From: Deltaproteobacteria bacterium HGW-Deltaproteobacteria-13
GTDB taxonomy: Bacteria > Desulfobacterota > Syntrophia > Syntrophales > Smithellaceae
DNA: 64,000 nucleotides
Direction of reading: 5' to 3'
NCBI GenBank assembly: GCA_002840555.1
Contig: PHBJ01000008.1
Span: 1 to 64,000, forward strand
Positions 7,524-17,830 of this stretch are shown piece by piece. Position 1 is the stretch's first letter; each line of letters starts with the position of its first letter. The notes below the pieces were generated by a model. It did no database searches and was not told the DNA's origin. It was given only the letters and a program-made list of their open reading frames with translations. The position numbers and the translations under genes were made by a program.

Positions 7524-9230
7524 ATGACATTAAACGATTGGTTGTGCATCCTATTGCTGCCGATCATTTTAATAATTCTGGCTTTTGGGCTGGGTGAGTT
7601 CATGGCTAAAGTATTCAGCGGAACACGAACCTTTCTCACCCCGGTCATTGCGCCGGTCGAGCAGCTGCTCTACCGTTTGTTCGGTGTGGATGAGAAGGAA
7701 GATATGTCCTGGAAAACTTATGCGTTATCCCTTGTCATCTTCAATATCGTAGGCATAGCGGCCCTATTCATTTTGCAGGCCATTCAGGGAATGCTTCCGT
7801 TTAATCCTCAGAAGTTCGGTGCCGTCCGCTGGGATACTGCCATCAATACGGCCATTTCCTTTGGCACCAACACGAACTGGCAGGCCTACAGCGGTGAACA
7901 GACGATGAGCTACCTTACACAGATGCTGGGGCTCTCCGTTCAAAACTTTTTGTCGGCAGCGATTGGCATGGCCGCTTTGGTTGCCGTGATCAGAGGTTTC
8001 ATTCGCAAAACATCGGCGGCGATCGGCAACTTCTGGGTGGATCTGACCCGTTCCATTTTATATGTTCTGCTCCCCCTGGTAATCATCTTATCGCTTCTGC
8101 TGGTTTCACAGGGCGTGGTGCAGACACTAAGCGGTTCCGTCACCGCGCAGACACTCGATGGCGGCAGGCAGATCATTGCGGTGGGTCCCGTGGCCTCTCA
8201 GGAAGCCATCAAAGAAATCGGCACAAACGGCGGCGGCTTTTTCAACGCCAATTCCGCTCATCCTTTCGAAAATCCCACACCGTTTACAAATTTTCTGGAA
8301 ATACTGGGATTGCTGCTGATTCCGGCCGCGCTTCCGTTTACCTTCGGAGCCATGCTGAAAAACCGACGCCAGGGGATAGCGATATTTGCCGCCATGCTAA
8401 TACTTTATCTTGGAGGGCTGAGTATCTTTGCTGCAAATGAAATGCATGGCAATCCCTTGCTGGAAAAAGCCGGGGTGACCAGTGGATTAAACATGGAAGG
8501 AAAAGAAGTCCGGCTGGGAATTGTGAATTCTGTTTTGTTTGCCCATTCCACCACCGTGACCTCCTGCGGGGCGGTTAACAGTATGCATGACAGCATGATG
8601 CCGCTGGGCGGACTCATCCTCATGTTTAATATGGCGATTGGTGAAGTCATCTTCGGCGGTGTCGGCGTCGGTCTGATCGGCATGCTGTGTTATGCCATAC
8701 TCACCATGTTTTTGGCCGGATTGATGATCGGCCGCACGCCGGAGCTCATGGGTAAAAAGCTGGAACTCTTTGAAATGGTGATGGCCCTGGTTATTATTCT
8801 AACCCCGGCAATTTTACTTTTGCTTTTATCCGGCATTGCCATTTCTACTAACACGGGTCTTTCCAGTCTCGGAAACAGCGGGCCGCACGGGCTGTCTGAA
8901 ATTATTTATGCCTTTGCCTCCACGGCCGGGAATAACGGGTCGGCTTTCGCGGGTCTCAATGCCAACACGATTTTCTACAATCTGACAACATCCCTGGCCA
9001 TGCTGGCCGGCAGGTTTTCAACAATCATACCGGCATTGGCGATTGCCGGATCGCTGGCCGGCAAAAAAATAGTTCCGGCGAGCACCGCGACATTTCCGAC
9101 AAACGGTTTGCTTTTTGTCATCATGCTGGTGAGTGTGATTATTGTTGTGGGCGCATTGACTTTCTTTCCGGTCTTTACGCTGGGACCGTTCCTGGAACAC
9201 CTGCTTCTGATGACCGGAAAAACATTCTGA
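7524..9230 (+). CDS. kdpA: Potassium-transporting ATPase, KdpA channel subunit
   Basis: This 568-residue, roughly ten-helix subunit forms the K+ selectivity filter of the high-affinity Kdp pump. All four filter-like segments are visible: S-F-G-T-N-T-N-W-Q near residue 112, [13 protein letters not shown] with H-P-F-E-N-P near 231-250, T-S-C-G-A-V-N-S near 348, and A-G-N-N-G-S-A-F-A near 468. AAGGAGG precedes the ATG. It is the first gene of kdpABC-D with gaps of 10-11 bases between A, B and C. Expression is probably under the c-di-AMP riboswitch just upstream. Confidence 0.96.
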   Translation: MTLNDWLCILLLPIILIILAFGLGEFMAKVFSGTRTFLTPVIAPVEQLLYRLFGVDEKEDMSWKTYALSLVIFNIVGIAALFILQAIQGMLPFNPQKFGAVRWDTAINTAISFGTNTNWQAYSGEQTMSYLTQMLGLSVQNFLSAAIGMAALVAVIRGFIRKTSAAIGNFWVDLTRSILYVLLPLVIILSLLLVSQGVVQTLSGSVTAQTLDGGRQIIAVGPVASQEAIKEIGTNGGGFFNANSAHPFENPTPFTNFLEILGLLLIPAALPFTFGAMLKNRRQGIAIFAAMLILYLGGLSIFAANEMHGNPLLEKAGVTSGLNMEGKEVRLGIVNSVLFAHSTTVTSCGAVNSMHDSMMPLGGLILMFNMAIGEVIFGGVGVGLIGMLCYAILTMFLAGLMIGRTPELMGKKLELFEMVMALVIILTPAILLLLLSGIAISTNTGLSSLGNSGPHGLSEIIYAFASTAGNNGSAFAGLNANTIFYNLTTSLAMLAGRFSTIIPALAIAGSLAGKKIVPASTATFPTNGLLFVIMLVSVIIVVGALTFFPVFTLGPFLEHLLLMTGKTF

Positions 9231-9240
9231 GGCGACGCAC

Positions 9241-11277
9241 ATGAAATCAAAAAAAATAAATATCTGGCAATCCAAGTTCATCCTTCCCGCGGTCAGGGAT
9301 TCCGTTAAAAAGCTTCATCCTTTAGCAATGGCTCGAAATCCGGTGATGTTTGTCGTTGAGCTGGTCACCGTTATGACAACCTTGATCGTTGTCAGTGACA
9401 TCTTCACGGGGAGAAATTTTCTTTTTAATTTGCAGATCTCTTTATGGCTGTGGTTTACAATAATCTTTGCCAATTTCGCGGAAGCGCTGGCCGAAGGTCA
9501 GGGCAGGGCACAGGCGGAATCTCTCAAAAAGAACCGCAGTGAATCAACAGCAAAACGACTGGGACCCGGCGGACAAAGCGAAGTCATCTCCGCCCTGAAA
9601 TTAAAAAAAGAAGACACCATCATTCTGGAAGACGGCGACACCATTCCCGGAGACGGCGATGTTATCGAGGGAACAGCGTTGATAGATGAGTCCGCCATAA
9701 CCGGCGAATCGGCGCCTGTCATCAGGGAGTCCGGCGGTGACCGCAGCGGCGTCACCGGCGGGACGCGGGTTCTGTCGGGAAAGCTGAAAGTCCGCATCAC
9801 GGCCAACCCCGGCGAAAGTTTTCTCGATCAGATGATCCAAATGGTCGAAAGCGCCAAACGCCAGAAGACGCCCAATGAGAAGGCGCTCAATGTTTTATTG
9901 ATCGCCCTGACCATTGTGTTTGTCGTCGTTGTGGTGACTTTGAAATACTTTGCCGGTTACATGGGCGTCGGCGTCACGGTATCCGTGCTCATCGCCTTGC
10001 TCATCTGCCTGATGCCGACAACCATAGGCGGCCTGCTTCCGGCGATCGGAATTGCCGGAATGGACCGGTTGCTGCGCTATAATTTTATCGCCACAAGCGG
10101 CCGCGCGGTGGAGGCCTCCGGAGATGTTGATGTGGTGCTCATGGACAAAACGGGAACCATTACTCTGGGCAATCGCATGGCCACAGAATTTATTCCGCTT
10201 CATGAAGAAAACGAAAAGGAACTCATCGATGCCGCATTGTTATCTTCGCTGGCGGACGATACGCCGGAAGGAAGGAGCATCGTTGTGTTGGCGAAAGAAA
10301 AGCTGGGAATGCGCGGCGGCGATATTCGCGCGCCGGAAGGGGCCGTGTTTATTCCGTTCAGCGCGGAGGCGCGGATGAGCGGTATTGACTGGAATGGACG
10401 GAAAATAAGAAAGGGCTCACTGGAATCCATCAAAGAATTTGTTGCCGCGCATGGAACGCCGATAACGGACCGGGTCGAAAAAATTGTCGCAGGTATTGCC
10501 ACCGAAGGCTCAACGCCTCTTCTGGTGGCGGAAAATGAAAAAATTCTGGGAGCCATTCGCCTGAAGGATGTTCTCAAGGAAGGAATCAGCGGCCGCATTG
10601 CCAAGCTGCGTCAGATGGGCATTAAATCGATTATGATAACCGGAGACAATCCGCTGACTGCCGCAACCATTGCCGCCGAAGCCGGCGTAGACGACTTTGT
10701 GGCCGAAGCAAAACCATCCACGAAACTGGAACTGATCCGCCGTTATCAGGGCATGGGGCATCTTGTGGCCATGATCGGCGACGGCACGAACGACGCGCCC
10801 GCGCTCGCGCAGGCCGATGTGGCCGTGGCGATGAACGCCGGCACGCAGGCGGCGCGGGAAGCGGCCAATATCGTGGATCTCGATTCCAATCCTACAAAAC
10901 TTCTGGATATTGTGGAAATCGGCAAACAGATATTGATTACCCGGGGCGCACTGACCACTTTCAGTGTTGCCAACGATGTCGCCAAATATTTTGCTATTGT
11001 CCCGGCAATCTTTATTGCTCAGTATCCGCAATTGAAGGTGCTCGATATCATGAATCTCACAAGCCAGAAAAGTGCCGTGCTGGCAGCGGTCATATTTAAC
11101 GCCGTTATCATTCCTCTTTTGATTCCGCTGGCGCTGCGCGGTGTCCGTTACAGGCCGTCGAGTGCCACGGCATTGCTGCGGCGAAATCTTCTGATCTATG
11201 GGCTCGGCGGACTGGTATTGCCGTTTATCGGCATCAAGCTTATTGACATGATTATTTCTCTGTTGAAGATGGTATAA
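9241..11277 (+). CDS. kdpB: Potassium-transporting P-type ATPase, KdpB subunit
   Basis: This is the 678-residue catalytic P-type ATPase of the Kdp complex, which drives K+ uptake. Visible motifs are I-T-G-E-S-A-P-V (actuator domain), the phosphorylation site D-K-T-G-T-I-T with Asp302, the I-T-G-D-N-P-L-T nucleotide/hinge motif and [12 protein letters not shown]. Seven membrane helices are expected, with a break at L-M-P-T-T-I-G-G. Length and motif order match KdpB throughout, with no frameshift. It is separated from kdpA by 10 bases. Confidence 0.97.
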   Translation: MKSKKINIWQSKFILPAVRDSVKKLHPLAMARNPVMFVVELVTVMTTLIVVSDIFTGRNFLFNLQISLWLWFTIIFANFAEALAEGQGRAQAESLKKNRSESTAKRLGPGGQSEVISALKLKKEDTIILEDGDTIPGDGDVIEGTALIDESAITGESAPVIRESGGDRSGVTGGTRVLSGKLKVRITANPGESFLDQMIQMVESAKRQKTPNEKALNVLLIALTIVFVVVVVTLKYFAGYMGVGVTVSVLIALLICLMPTTIGGLLPAIGIAGMDRLLRYNFIATSGRAVEASGDVDVVLMDKTGTITLGNRMATEFIPLHEENEKELIDAALLSSLADDTPEGRSIVVLAKEKLGMRGGDIRAPEGAVFIPFSAEARMSGIDWNGRKIRKGSLESIKEFVAAHGTPITDRVEKIVAGIATEGSTPLLVAENEKILGAIRLKDVLKEGISGRIAKLRQMGIKSIMITGDNPLTAATIAAEAGVDDFVAEAKPSTKLELIRRYQGMGHLVAMIGDGTNDAPALAQADVAVAMNAGTQAAREAANIVDLDSNPTKLLDIVEIGKQILITRGALTTFSVANDVAKYFAIVPAIFIAQYPQLKVLDIMNLTSQKSAVLAAVIFNAVIIPLLIPLALRGVRYRPSSATALLRRNLLIYGLGGLVLPFIGIKLIDMIISLLKMV

Positions 11278-11288
11278 AGGAGGCATGC

Positions 11289-11870
11289 ATGTTACAATTA
11301 AAACGTTCATTGCTGGCATTTGCGGGTTTATCCGTTATCTGCGGATTGATTTATCCGCTGGCGGTGACGGTTATATCTCAGGCCGTATTTCTTGAGCAAT
11401 CCAACGGAAGTATGATTATAAACGGGAAACAGATAATGGGCTCGCGATTAATCGGGCAGCAATTTACAAGTCCCAAATATTTTCATGGAAGACCGTCGGC
11501 TTCTGATCCGCCTTATGATGCTTCCAATTCCGGCGGAAGCAATCTCGGACCGACCAGCGCAAAACTTCTTTCGCAGGTGCAATCCCGTGTCAGCCGGATT
11601 CGTGAAGAAAACGGTTTGCCTGCCGATGCCGCAATTCCCGCAGATCTCGTGCTGACATCAGCCAGCGGGCTTGATCCACACATTAGTCCTCTATCGGCGG
11701 CGCTTCAGGTAAAACGGATCGCCGGGGAAAGAAAAATGCCGGAATCTGATGTCGAAAGACTTATTCACCAAAACACGGAATACCCCCTGCTGGGAATGTG
11801 GGGCAAAGAACATGTAAATGTTTTGCAATTAAATCTTGCGTTGGATAACGCCTTCAACGGCAGGCGCTGA
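11289..11870 (+). CDS. kdpC: Potassium-transporting ATPase, KdpC subunit
   Basis: This 193-residue subunit stabilises the KdpA-KdpB complex. One N-terminal membrane helix (about 10-32, G-L-S-V-I-C-G-L-I-Y-P-L-A-V-T) is followed by a periplasmic domain with the family signatures L-I-G-Q-Q-F-x-x-P-K-Y-F-H-G-R-P-S and S-A-S-G-L-D-P-H-I-S-P. AGGAGG lies seven bases before the ATG. It is 11 bases after kdpB. Confidence 0.96.
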   Translation: MLQLKRSLLAFAGLSVICGLIYPLAVTVISQAVFLEQSNGSMIINGKQIMGSRLIGQQFTSPKYFHGRPSASDPPYDASNSGGSNLGPTSAKLLSQVQSRVSRIREENGLPADAAIPADLVLTSASGLDPHISPLSAALQVKRIAGERKMPESDVERLIHQNTEYPLLGMWGKEHVNVLQLNLALDNAFNGRR

Positions 11871-11981
11871 TTAACCCCGTTAGAGATAACGGGCTGTTTA
11901 TGAATCCTGATTTTGGTATAAACTGCTATCTGAAACGTAACCTTGTTAGACGCTGAGGCTTCCAATAGCGGGGTAAAGGCC

Positions 11982-14012
11982 ATGGACATGGAAAGACAAA
12001 ATTTAAGACCAGATCCCGATGCGCTCTTAAAAGAAGTGGAACGGGAGACTGTTAAAAAAGGAAGATTGAAGATCTTTCTCGGCTACGCTCCGGGGGTAGG
12101 GAAGACCTTTTCCATGCTCAACGATGCCCATGTGTTGAAGAAAAGAGGGCTCGATGTTGTCGTCGGCTTTGTCGAAACGCACAAGCGCGCGGAAACGGAA
12201 ACGTTACTGGCCGGTTTGGAAGTCATGCCCAGAAAGATGTTTGATTATAAAGGCATTACCCTGGGAGAAATGGATATCGACGGCATTCTTGCCCGCAGAC
12301 CGGATGTTGCACTGGTTGATGAACTTGCCCACACCAATGCCGAGGGCAGCCGTCATCCCAAGCGTTATCAGGATATAGAGGAATTGCTGGCAACCGGTAT
12401 GGATGTGCATACGACCGTCAACATCCAGCACTTTGAAAGCATGAACGACTCCGTCGCTAAAATTACGGGCGTGTGCATGCAGGAAACACTGCCGGACACT
12501 TTTTTTGATCGTGCGGATGAAGTGCAGGTCATTGATGTCCCGTGGGAGGAACTCAACCAGAGGTTAAAAGAAGGAAAGGTCTACCTTCCCCAGCAGGCCA
12601 TGCATGCCATCGATAACTTCTTTGCGCGCGGTAATCTCTTTGCCCTGCGTGAGCTTATGCTGACACTGGTTGCACGAAAAATGGACAGCGAACTTATCAG
12701 TTACATGCGGGCAAAGGCAATTCCCGGTCCCTGGCCCGCCAATGAAAAACTGGTTGTCGGCGTCGGGGCAAGTCCTTATGCAAAACAATTGATTCGCAAA
12801 GCGTACTCCATTGCTAAAGATACCCATGCCGAATGGTATGCCGTCTATGTATTGCCGACTGGCCTTACCGACCCTTCGGGCAAGGACAAAGTTTATTTAA
12901 CGGATGCCCTGAACCTCGCCGAAGAACTGGGGGCGAAAATCGTCACCCTTTCCGGCAACGACATTGCGAATGAAATCCTGCGTTTTGCTCGCGAGCAAAA
13001 CATTACCCGCATTGTTATCGGCAAACCGCTCCGTTCCATGCTGGTGGAGTATTTTAAAGGCTCGCCCGTTTCCCGTCTTCTTTACGCCCGCAGTGACTTT
13101 GAAATCCACCTGATTACCCCGACAATGGAAACGAAAGAAAAAGAAGAGAGCCCGCCGGCAAAACAGACATCATTTAAATATTCCAATTATTTAATAACAA
13201 TGGCCATGGTGGGTGTTGTGACACTGGCAGATGGTCTTCTTGCGCGGTTTATTGATCCTTCTTCACTGGTTTATCTTTATTTAATTGCTACAATTACCAG
13301 CGCTTTATTATTCGGCATCTGGCCGTCGATTTTTGCCTCGGTTTTAAGTCTGCTGGTTTTTGATTATTTCTTTATGTCGCCTCAATACAGTCTCTCCATG
13401 AATGATCCCAGGGAAATAATCAATATTTTTGTTTTCCTGTTTACGGCAATCATTGTCGGACAGTTGGTGAAGGTGGTCAGAAGACAGAACATCGCTCTTC
13501 AATTACGTTTGGAGCGCGTCTCGCTGATTGAAGAAATGAGTAAAGACTTTTTGCAGCTTCCCCCTTTGGAGCAATTAGTCGAAGGTCTCTCTAATTTTTC
13601 CGCTGAAACAATGAATACTTTGGCGTTTCTCCGCACGACGATTCTGAATGATATAAGCACTCTGACGATCAAGTATATTCAACGAATTATAGAGGTTCCC
13701 TGTTTTGTTTTCTTTAAGGAAAAAGGAGGAGAACTGCAGATTTGGGCAAAAAGCAGTCCTGCCGTGGAAATTAGCGCCAATGATATAGCTGTCGCTAAAT
13801 GGACATTGGTTCACGGAAAAGTTTCCGGAGCCGGTACGGAAACACTGCCCAGCATATCTTATTGTTTCTTCCCGATAAAATCACAGGAAGAAACTATCGG
13901 AATAATCGGCATCCAATATGATTACAAGAATCTTTTACCGGAACAGCGCCGGATTTTAGGAACCATATCCAATTTGACATCAATGACCGCATCCCATTGG
14001 GTTAAAATATGA
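11982..14012 (+). CDS. kdpD: KdpD-like sensor without histidine-kinase domain
   Basis: The 676-residue protein matches the sensory half of KdpD. It has an N-terminal KdpD ATP-binding domain (Walker A G-x-A-P-G-V-G-K-T, Lys41, then V-D-E-L-A-H-T-N), a universal-stress-protein domain (about 240-370), four short membrane helices of the DUF4118 type (about 395-500), then a GAF-like domain to the end. No H-box, N-box or G-box follows: the frame stops at 14012 and only about 90 bases remain before the next gene. No kdpE is present. Short KdpD proteins are known in other bacteria. In S. aureus the USP domain binds c-di-AMP; here W-Y-A-V-Y occupies the position of part of that motif. Start 11982 or 11988 fits the G-rich site upstream. 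Confidence 0.88.
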   Translation: MDMERQNLRPDPDALLKEVERETVKKGRLKIFLGYAPGVGKTFSMLNDAHVLKKRGLDVVVGFVETHKRAETETLLAGLEVMPRKMFDYKGITLGEMDIDGILARRPDVALVDELAHTNAEGSRHPKRYQDIEELLATGMDVHTTVNIQHFESMNDSVAKITGVCMQETLPDTFFDRADEVQVIDVPWEELNQRLKEGKVYLPQQAMHAIDNFFARGNLFALRELMLTLVARKMDSELISYMRAKAIPGPWPANEKLVVGVGASPYAKQLIRKAYSIAKDTHAEWYAVYVLPTGLTDPSGKDKVYLTDALNLAEELGAKIVTLSGNDIANEILRFAREQNITRIVIGKPLRSMLVEYFKGSPVSRLLYARSDFEIHLITPTMETKEKEESPPAKQTSFKYSNYLITMAMVGVVTLADGLLARFIDPSSLVYLYLIATITSALLFGIWPSIFASVLSLLVFDYFFMSPQYSLSMNDPREIINIFVFLFTAIIVGQLVKVVRRQNIALQLRLERVSLIEEMSKDFLQLPPLEQLVEGLSNFSAETMNTLAFLRTTILNDISTLTIKYIQRIIEVPCFVFFKEKGGELQIWAKSSPAVEISANDIAVAKWTLVHGKVSGAGTETLPSISYCFFPIKSQEETIGIIGIQYDYKNLLPEQRRILGTISNLTSMTASHWVKI

Positions 14013-14104
14013 TCGGGGAATTGATATGGTGTTAACATGCGGAAATTGTATTGATAAAAATAATTGTCAGAGAAACAGTGATCAACACATGCTTAAGGAG
14101 GCTT

Positions 14105-15097
14105 ATGAAGATATCAATTAAAGAACTGGAAGAGCTGACCTGCCGGGCGATAGAGCATTACGGTTACCGGGATAAAGAAGTTCACATCATCATGGATGTA
14201 CTGCTCTATGCCCAGATGCGGGATAACAATCAGGGCATCGTGAAGCTTATTGATAAGGGTATTCCCAAGGATCCGAAAGCCGGAGAGATGGTCATCGAAA
14301 AAGAGACTCCCATCTCCGCGCGGATCAACGGCAACAAGAATCACGCCATGATCGTTGTCAGCAGGGCTGTCGATATCGTGGCTCAAAAAGCGCGCGACCG
14401 CGGATTTGCCGTTGCCGGGACATTCAACACCAACACATCCTCCGGCGCCATCGGCTACTATGCGTCAAGGCTGGCCAAACAGGGGCTGATCGGTTTTACC
14501 TTCAGCCGTTCGCCCGAACGCGTTGCCGTTCATGGTTCTTACGAGCCGGTCTTTGGCACGAATCCTCTGGCTATTGCTATTCCTACGGCGTCTGATCCGG
14601 TTGTTCTGGATATGTCCACAGCGGCGACTTCCTACTTTGGCCTGGTAGAGGCCGTGACGGCAGGCAAAGATATTCCCGCTGATTTTGCCTATGATAACCA
14701 GGGCCTTCCGACGACAGATCCGAAAAAAGCGATTGCCGGCGCCATCCGTTCTTTTGACCGGAGCTACAAAGGATCAGGACTTGCCCTGATCGGCGAGATA
14801 CTGGCCGGGCCGCTGGTGGGCGCCGCTTTCTGCGGTCTTGGCGACAGCAAGGGAAATTGGGGGCACCTCATATTCGCCATTGATCCGGAACTCTTAACGG
14901 ATCGGCGCGAGCTCGCTGAAAATGTTTCCGCGATGGTTCGCAAGGTCAAGTCCACGAAGAAACTGCAAGGGGTGGAAGAAATATTCGTTCCGGGAGAAAA
15001 GGAAAACAGACTTGCCGGGGAGCGTCAGAAAACAGGTCTGATCGATGTGGAGGATAACCTTCTTGCTGCGCTGCGCAAGGTTGCCGGCGGTGTTTGA
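14105..15097 (+). CDS. Ldh2-family NAD(P)-dependent malate/lactate/sulfolactate-type dehydrogenase
   Basis: This 330-residue protein has the fold of the malate/L-sulfolactate/ureidoglycolate dehydrogenase family (PF02615), which oxidises 2-hydroxy acids with NAD(P). Typical segments are the early R-D-N-N-Q-G-I helix region, G[15 protein letters not shown] near 110, and [10 protein letters not shown] with V-L-D-M-S-T-A-A near 170-190. The exact substrate cannot be read from sequence. The start at 14105 is set by AAGGAGG seven bases upstream. It stands alone between kdpD and ppnP. Cytoplasmic. Confidence 0.85.
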   Translation: MKISIKELEELTCRAIEHYGYRDKEVHIIMDVLLYAQMRDNNQGIVKLIDKGIPKDPKAGEMVIEKETPISARINGNKNHAMIVVSRAVDIVAQKARDRGFAVAGTFNTNTSSGAIGYYASRLAKQGLIGFTFSRSPERVAVHGSYEPVFGTNPLAIAIPTASDPVVLDMSTAATSYFGLVEAVTAGKDIPADFAYDNQGLPTTDPKKAIAGAIRSFDRSYKGSGLALIGEILAGPLVGAAFCGLGDSKGNWGHLIFAIDPELLTDRRELAENVSAMVRKVKSTKKLQGVEEIFVPGEKENRLAGERQKTGLIDVEDNLLAALRKVAGGV

Positions 15098-15162
15098 GTC
15101 GGGGGACGCTTGTTGTAAGCCTGAATATATTTAATAACCAAACGGATAAAAGGAAATATTTT

Positions 15163-15477
15163 ATGTTGGAATTCAAAGATGTAACCATTATCAAAAAAGC
15201 GAATATTTATTTTGACGGCAAGGTCACCAGCCGCACGGTAATTTTTCCCGATGGATCAAAAAAGACATTAGGCATCATGTTTCCCGGGGATTATGAATTC
15301 GGAACGGCTGAGAAGGAAATCATGGAAATTATGAAAGGGGAACTCGATGTTCTTTTGCCTGATGCCGCAAGCTGGGTAACCATCAAGGAGGGAGAAGTTT
15401 TTGAAGTGCCGGCGGGGTCCAAATTCAGCCTGAAAGTCAAGAGCCTGGCTGACTATTGTTGCTCCTACGTCAAGTAA
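15163..15477 (+). CDS. ppnP: Pyrimidine/purine nucleoside phosphorylase PpnP (YaiE)
   Basis: This 104-residue cupin-fold protein matches the PpnP (DUF1255) family, which phosphorolyses a broad range of nucleosides. Characteristic segments are V[19 protein letters not shown] near the N-terminus, L-G-I-M-x-P-G-x-Y-x-F-x-T, and the late F-x-V-P-A-G-S-x-F-x-L-K-V. Full length for the family. AAAAGGAAA precedes the ATG. It ends before a convergent glycosyltransferase gene. Confidence 0.92.
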   Translation: MLEFKDVTIIKKANIYFDGKVTSRTVIFPDGSKKTLGIMFPGDYEFGTAEKEIMEIMKGELDVLLPDAASWVTIKEGEVFEVPAGSKFSLKVKSLADYCCSYVK

Positions 15478-15530
15478 GACAAGGGGTGGAATGATTTTAT
15501 CTTATCTTAGGGCAGATACGTTTGCATCGC

Positions 15531-16793
15531 TCAGGTCGATAGCGCCTGCTTGTATGCGGTAATAGATTCGCGGGTCGTTTTCTCCCAGTTGAACATTTTT
15601 GCTCTTTCCAACGATAACGCTGAAAGCTTTTTCCGGAGAGGTTCACTTTTATAAACATCAAGCATTGCCTGGCATAACGCATCTTCATCTCTGGGATTGA
15701 TCGTTATTGCCGCATCACCGACGACTTCCGGAAGTGATGAATTATTGGAAGTGATCACGGGAGTGCCGCACTTCATGGCTTCCAGGGGCGGCAAACCAAA
15801 CCCTTCGTAAAGGGATGGAAAAAGAAACGCAAGAGCTCCGCTATATAATGGGGCCAGGTCTTCATCGGCAACATAGCCCGTCAGGATAATTCTTTTGGCA
15901 ATTTCTCCGGAATTTTCAGCTTCCTTAAATATTCTTTCCGAATTCCATCCGCTGGCGCCTACAAGAACAAGATGCAAATCTTTAAGAGGGTTCTCTTTAA
16001 CCATGCGGATAAAACTATTGATGATTCTTTCAAAGTTTTTGTTTGGATTCAGAGTGCTTAACGCCATGAAATAAGGGCTTCCAACGGGAATACGATACTT
16101 TCTTCCGGTTTGCGCGATAAGTTCTTGATCTTGGCAGCAATAGAAATTGCCGCCCGCGGCCAGGTATACAACGGAAGCTCTTGCCGGGGCGAACGAAGGC
16201 ATGTAAGCCAGAAAATCCTGTCTTGTCGACTCCGAAACACATGTAACAAAAGTATCCGGTTTAATGCTGCCCAGTATAATCTTCATAAATTCTACAGTAG
16301 AAGACGGGTAATATTCCGGGTGGATCAAAGCAGTAAGATCATGAATGGTAATAAATTTTTTTATTCTCTTGTTCTGAATGATTTGCCTGGGTATGGGTAA
16401 AAACGGTGAATGGAAAATATTTGCAGTTTGAATATCTTTTTCGTTAATCGGTTCTGCGAATTTTTTCCCCCAATGATAGATTCTTCTGAAAGGGGTTTTC
16501 CAATTATTTTGATTTGATTTTGATATCTGCAATCTGAGAGGTTCCATGTAATTGAAAAATGATGACAGCCCTTTATCCGGCTGGCTAAAGGCATATTCGC
16601 TGAAAACCGGATGAGAATCAAAGAAATCACGGCAGTTCTTATAATTGTAATGGCTTGCGCAGAAGGTTATATTACAATTGTCGGCCTCATATAAACCGAT
16701 GGCGAGATTTTCCACTACACGAAAAATTCCGGTTTTTAAAAACTCAAGAGAATGAGCTATCCCCAGTGTGGAAATATCAAAAAGGACATTCAT
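15531..16793 (-). CDS. GT4-family glycosyltransferase (group 1)
   Basis: The 420-residue protein is a GT-B fold retaining glycosyltransferase that moves sugars from nucleotide donors to a glycan or lipid acceptor. The C-terminal donor-binding half is clear: [18 protein letters not shown]-x-D-E-D-L, and the [17 protein letters not shown] motif with the donor-binding glutamates. The start at 16793 (MNVLFDIS) is preferred because GGGAGG lies about 12 bases upstream; an in-frame extension to 16922 adds unrelated residues. It is a single gene, transcribed away from the TPM pair. Acceptor unknown. Confidence 0.88.
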   Translation of the reverse strand: MNVLFDISTLGIAHSLEFLKTGIFRVVENLAIGLYEADNCNITFCASHYNYKNCRDFFDSHPVFSEYAFSQPDKGLSSFFNYMEPLRLQISKSNQNNWKTPFRRIYHWGKKFAEPINEKDIQTANIFHSPFLPIPRQIIQNKRIKKFITIHDLTALIHPEYYPSSTVEFMKIILGSIKPDTFVTCVSESTRQDFLAYMPSFAPARASVVYLAAGGNFYCCQDQELIAQTGRKYRIPVGSPYFMALSTLNPNKNFERIINSFIRMVKENPLKDLHLVLVGASGWNSERIFKEAENSGEIAKRIILTGYVADEDLAPLYSGALAFLFPSLYEGFGLPPLEAMKCGTPVITSNNSSLPEVVGDAAITINPRDEDALCQAMLDVYKSEPLRKKLSALSLERAKMFNWEKTTRESITAYKQALST

Positions 16794-17105
16794 GAATTGA
16801 AATAACCTCCCGTTTCTCTTAAAAATAGTTCTTCCGCCGCAGAGTTTTATTCCGGGTGTGTAAATCGATAAGACTAAATTTTTTACGCGGAGAGCATAGA
16901 CTGAAAAATCATTGTCTGTCAACGGAATTCAGTATCCTTATGGCCCGCAGAGTATTGGACAGAGAGCAATGGCGATGTGGACAAATCATTTCTTTGCCGG
17001 GAATGAAAGACAAGGAATACATCTCGATAATCCTTACATCAACACGACGGGCCGAAAATTTAAAAATAACGCTCTTTATTTTGCGGCAGGCGTCTTTTTA
17101 TTTAA
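16794..17105. other. Intergenic region between divergent genes
   Basis: About 310 bases hold no supported gene. The long upstream extension of the following frame (from 16856) lacks a ribosome site and is cut by a strong promoter at 17106, so it is treated as non-coding. Confidence 0.5.
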
Positions 17106-17134
17106 TTGACATGGCAAGCCGCTTTTCTTATACT
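17106..17134 (+). promoter_or_regulatory. Sigma-70 promoter for TPM-domain gene pair
   Basis: TTGACA at 17106-17111 and TATACT at 17129-17134 are spaced by 17 bases, close to the full consensus. The first ATG suitable for the downstream gene lies at 17180. Confidence 0.75.
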
Positions 17135-17179
17135 TTTATTAACAAAACAGATTTTCTTTCCCATTATTCTTGGACAGCT

Positions 17180-17830
17180 ATGAAACACATTTTAAATGAC
17201 GAAGAGCGAAGCCGTTTGGATAAACAGATTGTAGAAGCGGAGAAACGAACGGGTGCGCAGATTGTTCTTGCGGTTATCGGACGCAGTGATGCCTATGCCG
17301 AAATTCCCTGGAAAGCCTTTGCATTGGGGGCATCTCTCGCCGGTCTTTGGGCCTTGCTGATGAATATCTCCTGGCCGTTAACATCACCCGGCGCAGCGGT
17401 ACTGCTCGCTGTTGTAACGGTTCTCACAGCGGGAGCGGGCTTAGCTCTTTTGTGTATTTTTAGTCCTGATTTTGCACGGCTCTTTCTTCATGCGCATCGC
17501 GCCGATGTGGAAACAAGACAATATGCCGAATCCCTTTTTCTGTCGCGGCAATTGTTTGCCACCCGCGAGCGCACATCTGTATTGCTGCTCATCAGTCTCT
17601 TTGAGCGGCGGGTGGTTGTGCTTCCCGACACGGGACTTACCAAAAACTTAAATCAGGAAACCATAGAAGACATTATCAAACACATGCGGCCATACCTGGC
17701 CACCGGTCGGACTGCCCATGCGCTGGAAGCCGGGTTGAAAAAACTGGAAGAGTTTATTTCCGCCAAGGTGCACTTGGAACCCCCTGTTAATGAGCTGCCG
17801 GACAGCATTATTGAGGAGAAGGGAGAATGA
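17180..17830 (+). CDS. Membrane-anchored TPM-domain protein
   Basis: This 216-residue protein starts with the helix L-D-K-Q-I-V-E-A-E-K-R-T-G-A-Q-I-V of a TPM (DUF477) domain, is interrupted by two hydrophobic helices (about 45-62 and 70-95), then continues the TPM fold with R-V-V-V-L-P-D-T-G and a final helical region. Such proteins commonly occur in pairs with secreted YgcG-type TPM proteins, as here, where its stop overlaps the next start by four bases (ATGA). The function is unknown; TPM domains have been linked to phosphatase activity and photosystem repair in other organisms. Start chosen downstream of the 17106 promoter. Confidence 0.78.
   Translation: MKHILNDEERSRLDKQIVEAEKRTGAQIVLAVIGRSDAYAEIPWKAFALGASLAGLWALLMNISWPLTSPGAAVLLAVVTVLTAGAGLALLCIFSPDFARLFLHAHRADVETRQYAESLFLSRQLFATRERTSVLLLISLFERRVVVLPDTGLTKNLNQETIEDIIKHMRPYLATGRTAHALEAGLKKLEEFISAKVHLEPPVNELPDSIIEEKGE

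Noticed and set aside
10510-11319. Long minus-strand open frame opposite kdpB
   Set aside because: It is antisense to well-conserved KdpB coding sequence and its translation has no protein-like pattern; GC-rich codons of kdpB create it.
14013-14104. Frameshifted kinase domain after the short KdpD
   Set aside because: Only about 90 bases separate the stop from the next gene, too little for HisKA/HATPase remnants, and none are seen in other frames.
16856-17179. 108-codon extension of the first TPM protein
   Set aside because: The extension is not TPM-like, lacks a ribosome site and spans a near-consensus promoter at 17106.
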